Shown here one piece after another: positions 11,107 through 20,052 of a DNA stretch of 64,000 bases. The translations under genes and the position numbers were made by a program. How positions within the stretch are numbered: position 1 is the first letter of the stretch; every line of letters begins with the position of its first letter. The DNA lies in assembly GCF_003570905.1 (NCBI RefSeq), contig NZ_QXJM01000040.1:783529-847528 (forward strand). The letters are read 5' to 3'. This DNA comes from Cohnella faecalis (GTDB taxonomy: Bacteria; Bacillota; Bacilli; Paenibacillales; Paenibacillaceae). The notes under the pieces were generated by a model. It was not told the origin of the DNA and made no database searches. It saw only the letters and a program-made list of their open reading frames with translations.

Positions 11107-12465
11107 ATGAATAAGAAATGGATGTCGATGGCAACAGCGACCGTCGTCTTCTCCGTCTTGCTTGCGGGCTGCGGAGGGAACAACGAAAAGAGCTCGCCTT
11201 CGGCGGAGGCTCCATCTTCCGCGAACGCAAGCGAATCTCCGGCAGCGGAGACCGGCAAGCCGGTTAAGCTGACTTTGCTGAACGGTACCGTTGAAGCGGT
11301 CGATTGGCTGAACGAGCAGATTAAAGCGTTCAGCGCGGCAAATCCGGGCATTACGGTCGAGCAGGAATTCCAGAAGACGGCGTCCGATGTGCTGAAGGTG
11401 AAGATCGCCTCGGGCGATGCGCCCGACATCGTTGCGCTGGCGCAGGTTCCGCAGGAATTTTACGATCAGGATCTGTTCCATGACTTCTCCGGCGATTCCG
11501 CGATTTGGGACAGGCTGACGAACCCGACCATCAAGCAAAGCATCGCCGATACGAACCGGTCCGACAAGCAGTTCTACCTGCCCATGACCGTCTCCTATAC
11601 GGGCTTGTACTACAACAAGGACATCATCGCCGAGCTGGGCATTCAAAGGCCGGATTCATGGGAAGCGTTCTCCCAGGCTCTGAAATCCGTGAAGGAAAAG
11701 AAAAGCGAGCTAACGCCGCTGTACTTGGGAGGCAAAGATTCGTGGACGCTCGGACAGCTGGCGCAATTCCTGCCGCTCGGCAGCATCCAGCAGTCTCTCG
11801 GAATCGAGGAGGCCAACAAGGCATTCGTCGCTAACGATGCGGCCAAGCTGGAGCTGGATAAAGCCGATGGACGGCTTGAGACTTTCGCCAAAGCGATTAT
11901 GGATTTGAAAAGCGCAGGCCTTATTAACAAAAATGCGGCATCCGCCTCCTACGATAACCAGTTGGATGCGATCTCTAACGGCAAAGCCGCGTTCGTTATT
12001 CAGGGGATGTGGGCGCTTGGAGACATCCAGAAAAAGAACCCGAATGCCCCAATCGGCTTCTGGCCGATTCCGGCACTTGTTCCGGGCGACAAGCCTTACA
12101 TGATCGGCGGCGCGGACGGTGCGGTTTCGGTATCCGAGAAGTCTGCCAACAAGGAAGCGGCGCTTAAATTCGTCGAATTCCTCATGAGCCCGGACGTGCA
12201 GAAGTCGTACTCTACGTTAAGAAACTCTCCAAGCGTTTATAAGGACGCTTCGGCTGATTGGTCGATTCTCAGCAAGGATGTTGCAGAGGATCAACAGGTC
12301 GCGTTCGTCGCCTCTCGTTGGCCTTGGACGCCAAGCGGCTACAATTCGGACGCCATCGGACGCACCGTGCAGGAGCTGCTGGTCGGCGCCTACAAGACGC
12401 CTGCGGATTTCGCCAAGACGTTCAAAGAGAATTGGGACAAAGGCTACACGGACGTCGCCAAGTAA
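11107..12465 (+). CDS. Sugar ABC transporter solute-binding lipoprotein (GH66 cluster)
   Basis: A 452-aa extracellular binding protein of the SBP_bac_1 (cluster B, carbohydrate) type. The ATG at 11107 starts a lipoprotein signal peptide with lipobox LLAG-C and lipidated Cys22; the longer upstream frame lacks a good ribosome site. After a Ser/Ala/Glu-rich linker comes the standard two-lobe fold (for example LTLLNGTVEAVDW and, near the end, the TPSGYNSDAIG segment). It opens an operon with two permeases and a GH66 enzyme and lies divergent to a YesM/AraC two-component pair. The likely ligand is an isomalto-oligosaccharide or dextran fragment, inferred from the GH66 gene rather than from binding residues. 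Confidence 0.88.
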   Translation: MNKKWMSMATATVVFSVLLAGCGGNNEKSSPSAEAPSSANASESPAAETGKPVKLTLLNGTVEAVDWLNEQIKAFSAANPGITVEQEFQKTASDVLKVKIASGDAPDIVALAQVPQEFYDQDLFHDFSGDSAIWDRLTNPTIKQSIADTNRSDKQFYLPMTVSYTGLYYNKDIIAELGIQRPDSWEAFSQALKSVKEKKSELTPLYLGGKDSWTLGQLAQFLPLGSIQQSLGIEEANKAFVANDAAKLELDKADGRLETFAKAIMDLKSAGLINKNAASASYDNQLDAISNGKAAFVIQGMWALGDIQKKNPNAPIGFWPIPALVPGDKPYMIGGADGAVSVSEKSANKEAALKFVEFLMSPDVQKSYSTLRNSPSVYKDASADWSILSKDVAEDQQVAFVASRWPWTPSGYNSDAIGRTVQELLVGAYKTPADFAKTFKENWDKGYTDVAK

Positions 12466-12487
12466 ATCAGCCCCACGATACAGCAGG

Positions 12488-12532
12488 AATGCAGGTTCGG
12501 AGCATCGGATCGATGAAGTCCGAGCCTGCATT
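12488..12532 (+). other. Intercistronic hairpin between binding protein and permease
   Basis: A 14-bp stem (12488-12501 with 12519-12532, one G-U pair) lies between the binding-protein stop and the first permease. It has no T run, so it is more likely a transcript-stabilising or attenuating structure than a full terminator. Hairpins sit at the same place in the other two ABC operons of the window. Confidence 0.55.
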
Positions 12533-12553
12533 CGACTTCCGAGGTGAGCAAGC

Positions 12554-13441
12554 ATGACCCGTATTGTGCGCAGCTTGAACGCGCGTCTCCATCTATTCAT
12601 GGCTATTCCGGCCCTCGCGCTGTTTGCCGTCTTCTTCGTTACGCCCTTGGTTCGGGGCATCAACATTAGTCTGACGGACTGGAACGGGCTGACACCCGAC
12701 TATCATTATATCGGCCTGGACAATTTTATCGAGTTCTTCAAGGACGACAGGGCGATTCACGCCCTTCGGGTCACTCTGATTTTCGGTCTGATCAGCCCGG
12801 TTCTTCTGTGCGCGATGGGCTTGTTGTATGCTTTGCTGCTTGACCGTCCTCTGGTCGGGCGCGGCTTCGTCCGCACTTTCGTCTATATGCCGGCTATTAT
12901 TAGCCCGCTCATTATGGGGTACGTGTGGCTGCTGCTCATTAATTCGGAGAATGGCGCGCTGCTGGAGGTTCTGGAGATGTTTCATCTGGAATCCTGGTAC
13001 AGAGATTGGTTGGGCTCGCCGGATCAAGCGTTAGGGGTCATCATTGCGGTCAATCTATGGCAGTTCGTCGGGTATGCGATGATCATTTTTCTGGCCGGTC
13101 TGCAAGGCATCTCGCCGGAAGTGATCGAGGCAGCCAAGATGGACGGCGCGGGCTACTGGAAGACGGTGCGCTATATGACGATTCCGCTGCTCATTCCCGC
13201 CATACGCATCAATGTCATAACGAATCTGATCGGCTCGCTGGCGGTGTTCGATGTCATCTCCGCCTTAACGGACGGAGGCCCCGGCTATTCGACGGAGTCC
13301 ATGAGCATTTTCATCATGCGTTCTTCCTTCAACGGTCATACCGGCTATGCGACGGCAGTGGCCATTATCATGTTCATCGTTATTCTGATCCCGGTCGCCG
13401 CGGCTTTGAAGTTGATGCAAAAAGCCGATTACGACAATTAG
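12554..13441 (+). CDS. ABC sugar permease, MalF/UgpA-like (GH66 cluster)
   Basis: A 295-aa inner-membrane permease with six predicted helices, starting at an ATG 7 nt after GAGGTG. The EAA loop that contacts the ATPase is seen as EAAKMDGAGYWKTVRYMTIP. It pairs with the permease starting 13 bp after its end. Together with the upstream lipoprotein they form a CUT1-type oligosaccharide importer. No ATPase gene is present in the operon. Confidence 0.92.
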   Translation: MTRIVRSLNARLHLFMAIPALALFAVFFVTPLVRGINISLTDWNGLTPDYHYIGLDNFIEFFKDDRAIHALRVTLIFGLISPVLLCAMGLLYALLLDRPLVGRGFVRTFVYMPAIISPLIMGYVWLLLINSENGALLEVLEMFHLESWYRDWLGSPDQALGVIIAVNLWQFVGYAMIIFLAGLQGISPEVIEAAKMDGAGYWKTVRYMTIPLLIPAIRINVITNLIGSLAVFDVISALTDGGPGYSTESMSIFIMRSSFNGHTGYATAVAIIMFIVILIPVAAALKLMQKADYDN

Positions 13442-13454
13442 GGAGGGAGGGTCC

Positions 13455-14267
13455 ATGAGAAAAGCATCTTTGTACGCCGTATTGGTTGTTATGGCCCTTA
13501 TATCGTTGATTCCGTTCTATGTTCTGGTGTTTACAGCTTTTTCTCCGTCCTCCGTTAGTCTGGCAGACAGCGGGCTGCTGCTTCGCCACTTGGAGTGGGG
13601 GAACCTGTCCGACACTTGGAAGCAGTCCAAGCTGGGCAACGCTATGCTGAACTCGGCCATCATTATGGCGGGAAGCGTCGGCTTGTCGGTCATCGTCTCT
13701 GCGGGAGCGGGCTATGTGTTCGCCCGGATCGGCACTTGGTACAACAAGCTGAGCTTCAATATTCTGCTATTCAGCATGATGATTCCCGGCATTATCAATA
13801 CGGTTCCGCTGTATTCTCTCATGAAGTCCATTCATGGCATCAACACCCATTGGGCGATGATCCTGCTGCTGGCGACCGGGTTTATTCCGCAGTCTGTATT
13901 TCTGTACACGAACTTCATCCGCACCTTGTCGAAGGAGATCGAAGAGTCCGCCGTCATCGACGGCTGCACGCTGTTCGAGGCGTTCTGGCGCATTTCGTTC
14001 CCGCTGCTGCTGCCGATTACGTCGACGCTGATCATTTTGAATTCCATCAATGCCTGGAACAACTACGCGCAGTCCGTGTTCTTCCTGCAAAGCCAAGCGC
14101 GGCAGACGGTGCCGCTCGCGATCGGCCGGTTTGTGCAAACCTACGGAGCCAACTATACGCAGATGGCCGCCGCAGCTCTCATAGGGATGCTTCCCGCAAT
14201 CGCTATCTACTTCGTGTTCCAACGCTATTTTGTCAAAGGAATATCCGCGGGGGCCGTCAAAGGATAA
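13455..14267 (+). CDS. ABC sugar permease, MalG/UgpE-like (GH66 cluster)
   Basis: A 270-aa permease with six helices and an EAA loop (EESAVIDGCTLFEAFWRISF). It ends with the typical MalG-type tail GISAGAVKG. The ATG at 13455 follows GGGAGGGAGGG. It is the second half of the permease dimer with the gene ending at 13441 and is followed after 47 bp by the GH66 gene, so all four are likely co-transcribed. Confidence 0.92.
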   Translation: MRKASLYAVLVVMALISLIPFYVLVFTAFSPSSVSLADSGLLLRHLEWGNLSDTWKQSKLGNAMLNSAIIMAGSVGLSVIVSAGAGYVFARIGTWYNKLSFNILLFSMMIPGIINTVPLYSLMKSIHGINTHWAMILLLATGFIPQSVFLYTNFIRTLSKEIEESAVIDGCTLFEAFWRISFPLLLPITSTLIILNSINAWNNYAQSVFFLQSQARQTVPLAIGRFVQTYGANYTQMAAAALIGMLPAIAIYFVFQRYFVKGISAGAVKG

Positions 14268-14314
14268 GTGGCCCGACGCTTCGCGCATAAAGAACGCAAG
14301 AGGAGAGAACGGGC

Positions 14315-16009
14315 ATGATTAAAGATATTTATCCATTAAAAGCGCAGTATCGAAGCGGGGAACCGATTTCCGTTGCGCTGGAGCTTGAGAACTCGGGACC
14401 ATCCGCCGCCGTATGGCGAGCCGCGATCAACGTTAGTCGGCTGGAACGCTTAACGCAGCAACGGGTTGAAGAAGTCACGTTAGAGGGCGGGGAGAGCCGC
14501 ACGATAACGCTGATGCTGCAAGGCTGCGAAGCGGAATTCGACGGGTTCGGAGTCGACGTCGATCTGCTCGGGAGCGAAGGGGGCGTTCTTCATAGCGCCT
14601 CTACGTCGTTCGACGTCGTCTCGGATTGGCGCAGGTCGACTCGCTACGGGTTCTTGAGCGACTTCAACGCGCGGGAGAGCGGCGACGAGGAGGATGTCAA
14701 ATGGCTGAACAAGCTCCATTTGAACGTTGTCCAATTTTACGACTGGATGTACAAGCATGACGATCTGGTCGCCGACAAGAACGAGTACACGGATCTGATG
14801 GGCCGGGAGCTAAGCTTGGACGTCGTGAAGGAGAAAGTCGATCTCTGCCATCGATATGGAATGAAGGCGATGGCATACGGAGCTATCTATGCGGCAAGCA
14901 AGCCGTTCGCCGAGCTTCGTCCGGACTGGGTGCTTTATCAGAGCGACGGCAAGCCCTACGACTTTATCGATATTTTCACAATCATGGACATTACCGAAGA
15001 GAGCCCGTGGCATCGGCATATTATTGGCGAGTACAAGAGAGCGGTGGAGCTTGTCGATTTTGACGGCATTCATATGGATACCTACGGTTTTCCGAAGACC
15101 GGCAACTCGATCAGGGATGGACAAACGAAGACGGTCCGGCTTGACGAGCATTTCGCGAAGCTGATCGACAATACGAAAGCCGAGCTGTCCCGCAGCAAGG
15201 ACGACATCGGCCTCATCTTCAATAACGTCGGGAACTGGCCCGTGGCGCCGGTGGCGAGCGCGGAGCAGGATGCCCTGTATATCGAGGTCTGGAAGCCCTA
15301 CGAGCGTTATCATCACATCCGTCAGGTGCTTCAATGGGCTCAACACACGGGCGGAGGGAAGCCGGTCATTCTGGCTGCTTACCTCAAGCCGTTCCGCACC
15401 GAGACGGACCCGGAGCGCGCAAGATTCGCCGGTCTTCTGTTGACGGCGGCAATTGCGGCGCACGGCGGCTACCACTTGCTCGCAGGTGAGAATTCTGCGG
15501 TACTGACACAGGCCTACTACGCGGATTATACGACGGTAGGGGAACAGTTCCGAAGCGAGCTGCGGCGTTATTATGACTTCAACATTCGTTACGCCAATCT
15601 GCTCTATGCCGAAGAGTTGAAGGACGTGTCCATGACTCACGCCGACGGGGACAACCTGGAGTATGTATTCGACGGGCTCGCTTACAGCACGTATGGAGAA
15701 GCGGGAAAAGTGTGGACGGTCATCAGAGAGAGCGAGAGCCGCAAGACGATCAGCTTCATTAATCTGACGGGCAATGACGAGGATTACTGGAACGAAGGCA
15801 AAAATCGGCCGGAACGGCTGACGGACATCAAAGTTCGGATTTTGCTGGAGAGCGAAGTCGCCGGAGTCTTTCTCGCCTCCCCGGACGACAATCTGGGCCG
15901 AGCGCGTCCGCTGCCCTATGTAGTGACGAACAGCTTGCGAGGCCTCACGCTGGAGCTGATGCTCCCCGCTCTGGAAGTGTGGAGCGTGCTGTGGATCGAT
16001 CTGAAGTGA
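14315..16009 (+). CDS. Glycoside hydrolase family 66 (dextranase/cycloisomaltooligosaccharide type), intracellular
   Basis: A 564-aa GH66 enzyme, a family that acts on alpha-1,6-glucans. An N-terminal Ig-like region (about 1-105) precedes the TIM-barrel (from RYGFLSDFN). The expected nucleophile is D255 in FDGIHMDTYG and the acid/base is E324 in LYIEVWKPY; the 69-residue gap matches the spacing in characterised dextranases. There is no signal peptide, SLH or carbohydrate-binding module, and the protein is shorter than most secreted GH66 enzymes, so it is likely cytoplasmic and processes imported oligosaccharides. It is the last gene of the binding-protein/permease operon and is followed by a terminator. 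I cannot tell dextranase from cyclising glucanotransferase activity by sequence alone; the lack of an inserted CBM35-like domain favours simple hydrolysis. Confidence 0.85.
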   Translation: MIKDIYPLKAQYRSGEPISVALELENSGPSAAVWRAAINVSRLERLTQQRVEEVTLEGGESRTITLMLQGCEAEFDGFGVDVDLLGSEGGVLHSASTSFDVVSDWRRSTRYGFLSDFNARESGDEEDVKWLNKLHLNVVQFYDWMYKHDDLVADKNEYTDLMGRELSLDVVKEKVDLCHRYGMKAMAYGAIYAASKPFAELRPDWVLYQSDGKPYDFIDIFTIMDITEESPWHRHIIGEYKRAVELVDFDGIHMDTYGFPKTGNSIRDGQTKTVRLDEHFAKLIDNTKAELSRSKDDIGLIFNNVGNWPVAPVASAEQDALYIEVWKPYERYHHIRQVLQWAQHTGGGKPVILAAYLKPFRTETDPERARFAGLLLTAAIAAHGGYHLLAGENSAVLTQAYYADYTTVGEQFRSELRRYYDFNIRYANLLYAEELKDVSMTHADGDNLEYVFDGLAYSTYGEAGKVWTVIRESESRKTISFINLTGNDEDYWNEGKNRPERLTDIKVRILLESEVAGVFLASPDDNLGRARPLPYVVTNSLRGLTLELMLPALEVWSVLWIDLK

Positions 16010-16065
16010 GGAGAATGACCGCCGGGGTTCTCCTTGTCGGAGGAGCAGGTCAAAATAGGCTATCG

Positions 16066-16099
16066 AGAAAGCGTCCTTAGCGGGACGTTTTCTTTTTTT
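16066..16099 (+). terminator. Terminator of the GH66/ABC operon
   Basis: An 11-12 bp stem (from 16066 AGAAAGCGTCC, pairing with GGGACGTTTTCT near 16082-16093) is followed by a run of seven T. It lies about 55 bp after the GH66 stop codon. Confidence 0.75.
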
Positions 16100-16235
16100 G
16101 TCGGGTTCTCGGATTGAATAGGAAGGATGCGAAAATTTTGGACAAAATTATAAACAATATACCAAATTGTTCATTTAGTTGTGGCAGTATATGAGCTATT
16201 TTTATGAATAAAAAAGACAAAGGAAGGATGCGCAC

Positions 16236-16819
16236 ATGGTGAATGAGTTATTTCAAAAGGATATTATGTTAGAAAATAAGATAGTTCGAATAGTGCCTTT
16301 TAATGAGTCATACGAGGATGGCTTAAGGAAGGTTATATTTGATACGGAGATTACACAGTATACCGGGAATCACATTTTAACCGAGGCGGATTTAAAAGAA
16401 TATACAGCAGGAACGATCTCGAGTCGCAAGGATGGGGTCAGATATCCTTTTATCGTTATCCATAAGGAATCAGGGCAAGTTGCTGGAGCTACAAGTTTTG
16501 GAAACCTGGTATTTCAAAGCAAGAGGCTTGAGATCGGTTGGACCTGGTATGGAAAGGCATATCGAGGAACCGGAATAAATAAGGCTGCTAAATTTGAATT
16601 GCTGAATTATGCTTTCGAGAGCCGTGGCTTTAATCGTGTCCAACTCAGTGTAGATACCGAGAATATACGGTCGCAGAAGGCGGTGCTTAAGCTCGGAGCG
16701 AAACAGGAAGGCGTAATTATGTGAATGCAAAAGGCGAGCCTAGAGATGACGTATACTTTAGCATCATTAAGTCGGAGTGGGCAGAAATTAAAGCCAATGT
16801 TTTTAAAGAGTTTATATAG
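16236..16819 (+). pseudogene. GNAT acetyltransferase (RimJ/RimL type), frameshifted near the end
   Basis: An N-acetyltransferase of about 194 aa when repaired. The ATG at 16236 follows AAGGAAGGA. The acetyl-CoA binding region is visible around GWTWYGKAYRGTGINKAAK, and the common C-terminal motif SVDTENIRSQKAVLKLGAK follows. The frame then breaks at about 16710-16715, where the open frame ends GVIM. In another frame the family's usual ending continues (NYVNAKGEPRDDVYFSII) to a stop at 16817-16819. One base, or one base plus a codon, appears to be missing. The substrate is unknown: this branch includes ribosomal-protein and small-molecule acetylases. It is monocistronic by position. Confidence 0.75.
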
Positions 16820-16926
16820 GTTTCCTGTCTTAATTGCTTACGGGCAATAAGTAGGGTTTTTGTTGTTTGGTGTCGAAGTTATTCCTATATCTCTTTCTCT
16901 TGTCGGATGGGTATGGAGGCTTGCAC

Positions 16927-19900
16927 ATGATTGTACAAACGAAGATTCACATCCCGCAAGTGCGGCACGCCTTGGTCGTTCGCCCGGAGCTGCTTCGGTT
17001 GCTGGACGAGGGTATGCATGCGAAGCTGACGCTCGTATCCGCTCCGTCCGGTTACGGGAAGTCGACGGCGCTTAGCGAATGGGCCTTGCAAAAGGGGAAG
17101 CTTGTCGCATGGGTCTCGCTGAGCAAGCAGGACGACGATTGGATCGCGTTCTGGGAAGCGGCCGTCGAGTCGATTCGGAATCGGGTGGACGGCTTCGGCC
17201 GGACGGTATTCCCGTTATTAGCCGAAGGGCCATCCTCGTCTTCCGTTTCGAGGGAGCCAGCGATGACGGCTCTGCTGAACGAGCTGGAACGATTGCCCGA
17301 AGAACTGGTCATCCTATTCGACGACTTCCATCTGGTTACGGTCCCGGCCATCCACGATTCCATGAGCTACTTGATCGAACACCTTCCGAATTCGATTCAT
17401 TTATATATCGCAAGCCGTAACGATCTCCCTTTTCCGACGACCAAGTGGTTTGCGCAAGGCGAGCTGCGGCTGATTATGACCGAGCAGCTGCGATTTCGGC
17501 CGGAGGAAGCCGCGGATTTCTTCCGGGAGACGACGGAATTGCGACTGACGGTCGATCAGCTCGACCTGCTGTACGGCCAGACCGAAGGCTGGATTACCGG
17601 CTTGCGGCTTGCGGCGCTCTCTATGAGACGGAGCGGCGACGTGGCGGAATCGATCCGCCGATTCAGCGGCCATCAGCAGCACATTGCCGATTATTTGCTC
17701 CAAGAAGTCATTCGCGATCTGCCGGAGGCGATTCGCGATTTTTTGCTGCAAACGTGTATGTTAAGCCAGATGAACTATGCATTGTGCGAGGCGGTAACCG
17801 GAATGGCGGGAGCTCAGCGGCAGCTGGAACAATTGGAGAAGCTGCAGCTTTTTATCGTGCCGCTGGACGAACAGCGCGAATGGTATCGGTATCATCATCT
17901 GTTGTCCGACTTTCTGCAGGCGATGCTTGCGCGTAACGCGCCCGAGTTGTGGGAGCGGGCGAACGTGCGCGCCGCGCAATGGTTCGAGAATCAGGGCTTC
18001 GTCCAGGAGGCGGCCGAGCATTATTTGGCCGGGAGGCAATATGAGGACGTCGTTCGCCTGATCGAGACGCACCTGAACGAATTTCTCAGCGGGGGCAAGA
18101 ATGTCGCGCTCGCTCGCTGGGCCATGCAAGTACCGGGGCCGTACTTATCGGACAGGCCGCTTGTCGAGCTTTTTTATTTGTACGCTATGGTCGGTACCAG
18201 GCAGTTCGAAGACGTTCCGGATCGCGCGGAACGTCTTCGCATTCGGTTCGAAGCGCTGGCGGACCGCATGGACGCGGCCGTATGGCGAGGCATGATGGGA
18301 GAGATCTATTATATTTGCGCAACGGCCGCCTATATCGCTAAAGACCTTGCAGGCACGGCGGACTACTTCATCCGAGGAGACGCGTATGCCCGCGAGAACA
18401 GCTTTTTTCTGCAAGGCGGCAATAACAAGCACTATTCGGTCGAAGAGTTCAACGACCATCTGAGTTACGTGAATGACTACAACGGTGCGGCTCTATTTTT
18501 GACCCGGATGATAGACCATTGGCGCGGTCACGCGAACCATCCGTTTGCGACGCCGATGTACGCCTCTTATGCCAAGCTTTTGTATGAATGGAATCGGCTT
18601 GACGAAGCGGAGGAGTGGATTAACCGCATCATGCATGCGGATAGGTTCGCGCCGATTACGAGCAATCGGTTTCAACTCGTTGTGGCCGCATCGAGAATCC
18701 AACAAGCGAAAGGAAATGGACGGGAAGCCGCGTCTATGCTCGAAAGACTGAAGCTCATGATCGATTCTCCCGATTATGCGATATTCATGCGCAAGATCGA
18801 GGCGGAACAGGCCAGCCTGGCGATTCGGCAAGGTGACCTCGAGTCCGCTCGCCGGTGGTCGACGGAATGCGGACTGTCGCACGAGGACGAAGCGGCGTTG
18901 GGCAAAGTATCCGAACAGTTGGCACTTGTTCGCGTCCTTGCCGCGGACGGGCTGCTCGAGCCGGCGCTGTCTCTTGGGGAGCGACTTTATCGGATGCTCA
19001 CGAAGGAGGATCGATTGCGGGATCGCATACACGTTCTGATTTTGCTCAGCATGACTTTGCATAAGGCCGGCCGGAGGGAACAGGCGCTGGAGAAATTGGG
19101 CATCGCCTTGCGTCTCTCCGAACCTCAAGGGTTCGTTCGAAGCTTCGCGGATGAAGGCTCTGCGATGGCGGAGCTGCTATCGACGATCGGGGAAAGCACG
19201 GCGAATGAAGCCCGTTATGCCAGACAAGTATTGCGAGCATTTCCGGTAGGACGTTCATCTTCGCGGACAAAGATCCGTTGTTTCGGTCGGTTGCGCGTGG
19301 AGACGAAGAGCGGAGAGACGCCTAAGTGGCGAACCTCCAAAACCGAGGAGCTGATGGCGCTGCTTCTCCATCACCGAGGAGAAGCGGTGAGCCGGGACCG
19401 GATTCTCGATACCTTATGGTCGGAAGTGGATGTCGAGCGGGCAGGAGGTCAGTTCCATACGACGACGCATTATTTAAGAAAAGCGTTGCAACGGATCGGA
19501 CTTGAGGGCCTCGTTCAGCATGCGAAAGGCGGCTATCGAATCGAGATGAGCCGATTGGACTGCGATCTCGACGAGTGGGATCGTTTGCGGACCTCCGCGA
19601 TACAGGCGGAGGACAACGAGGTAAGCCAAGAAGCCGCCGAGCTCATTGACTTATACGGAGAGGGCTATTTGGCGGGGCATTCGTACTCATGGGCGGAGCC
19701 TATGCGCATTCGCATCCAAAGCGAGTATGTCGGCCTGCTGATTGACCTCCAGGAACGGGAGGAGAAGCGGGGACGGTACGATGCCGCCGCGGAGCTATTG
19801 CGTCAAGCGCTCTCGCACGATCCGCTGAACGAGCGCCTTCATGAGCGGCTCATTCGCGTATTGGTGTTGGCGGATGACCGAGTATCGGCCATGAAGCAGT

Positions 19901-19983
19901 ACGAGACGTTAAGGACGATGCTGCAAGCCGAATTCGGAATGGGGCCGAAGGAAGCCGTTAGAAGGTTGCTTGAACTTGTTTAG
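16927..19983 (+). CDS. MalT-like STAND ATPase regulator with C-terminal winged-helix/BTAD module
   Basis: A 1,018-aa regulator. The ATG at 16927 is chosen because GGAGG (16915-16919) lies 7 nt upstream and MalT-family proteins begin with such a segment (IVQTKIHIP). An N-terminal STAND ATPase has Walker A SAPSGYGKST (38-47) and a Walker B-like LVILFDDFH, followed by the winged helix and a long TPR-like helical region (about 350-760). In MalT the DNA-binding end is a LuxR helix-turn-helix. Here it is replaced by an OmpR-like winged helix (about residues 770-860) plus BTAD (about 870-1018). Such STAND regulators switch on ATP and inducer binding, but the inducer is not evident. The SLH-protein gene starts 70 bp downstream on the same strand and could be a target. 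Confidence 0.85.
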   Translation: MIVQTKIHIPQVRHALVVRPELLRLLDEGMHAKLTLVSAPSGYGKSTALSEWALQKGKLVAWVSLSKQDDDWIAFWEAAVESIRNRVDGFGRTVFPLLAEGPSSSSVSREPAMTALLNELERLPEELVILFDDFHLVTVPAIHDSMSYLIEHLPNSIHLYIASRNDLPFPTTKWFAQGELRLIMTEQLRFRPEEAADFFRETTELRLTVDQLDLLYGQTEGWITGLRLAALSMRRSGDVAESIRRFSGHQQHIADYLLQEVIRDLPEAIRDFLLQTCMLSQMNYALCEAVTGMAGAQRQLEQLEKLQLFIVPLDEQREWYRYHHLLSDFLQAMLARNAPELWERANVRAAQWFENQGFVQEAAEHYLAGRQYEDVVRLIETHLNEFLSGGKNVALARWAMQVPGPYLSDRPLVELFYLYAMVGTRQFEDVPDRAERLRIRFEALADRMDAAVWRGMMGEIYYICATAAYIAKDLAGTADYFIRGDAYARENSFFLQGGNNKHYSVEEFNDHLSYVNDYNGAALFLTRMIDHWRGHANHPFATPMYASYAKLLYEWNRLDEAEEWINRIMHADRFAPITSNRFQLVVAASRIQQAKGNGREAASMLERLKLMIDSPDYAIFMRKIEAEQASLAIRQGDLESARRWSTECGLSHEDEAALGKVSEQLALVRVLAADGLLEPALSLGERLYRMLTKEDRLRDRIHVLILLSMTLHKAGRREQALEKLGIALRLSEPQGFVRSFADEGSAMAELLSTIGESTANEARYARQVLRAFPVGRSSSRTKIRCFGRLRVETKSGETPKWRTSKTEELMALLLHHRGEAVSRDRILDTLWSEVDVERAGGQFHTTTHYLRKALQRIGLEGLVQHAKGGYRIEMSRLDCDLDEWDRLRTSAIQAEDNEVSQEAAELIDLYGEGYLAGHSYSWAEPMRIRIQSEYVGLLIDLQEREEKRGRYDAAAELLRQALSHDPLNERLHERLIRVLVLADDRVSAMKQYETLRTMLQAEFGMGPKEAVRRLLELV

Positions 19984-20052
19984 GAATTGTTGAGTCCCGA
20001 TGTTGTATTGTGTAGAAAAATGATGAATTTTGCATACGAAGGGACGAATCCG

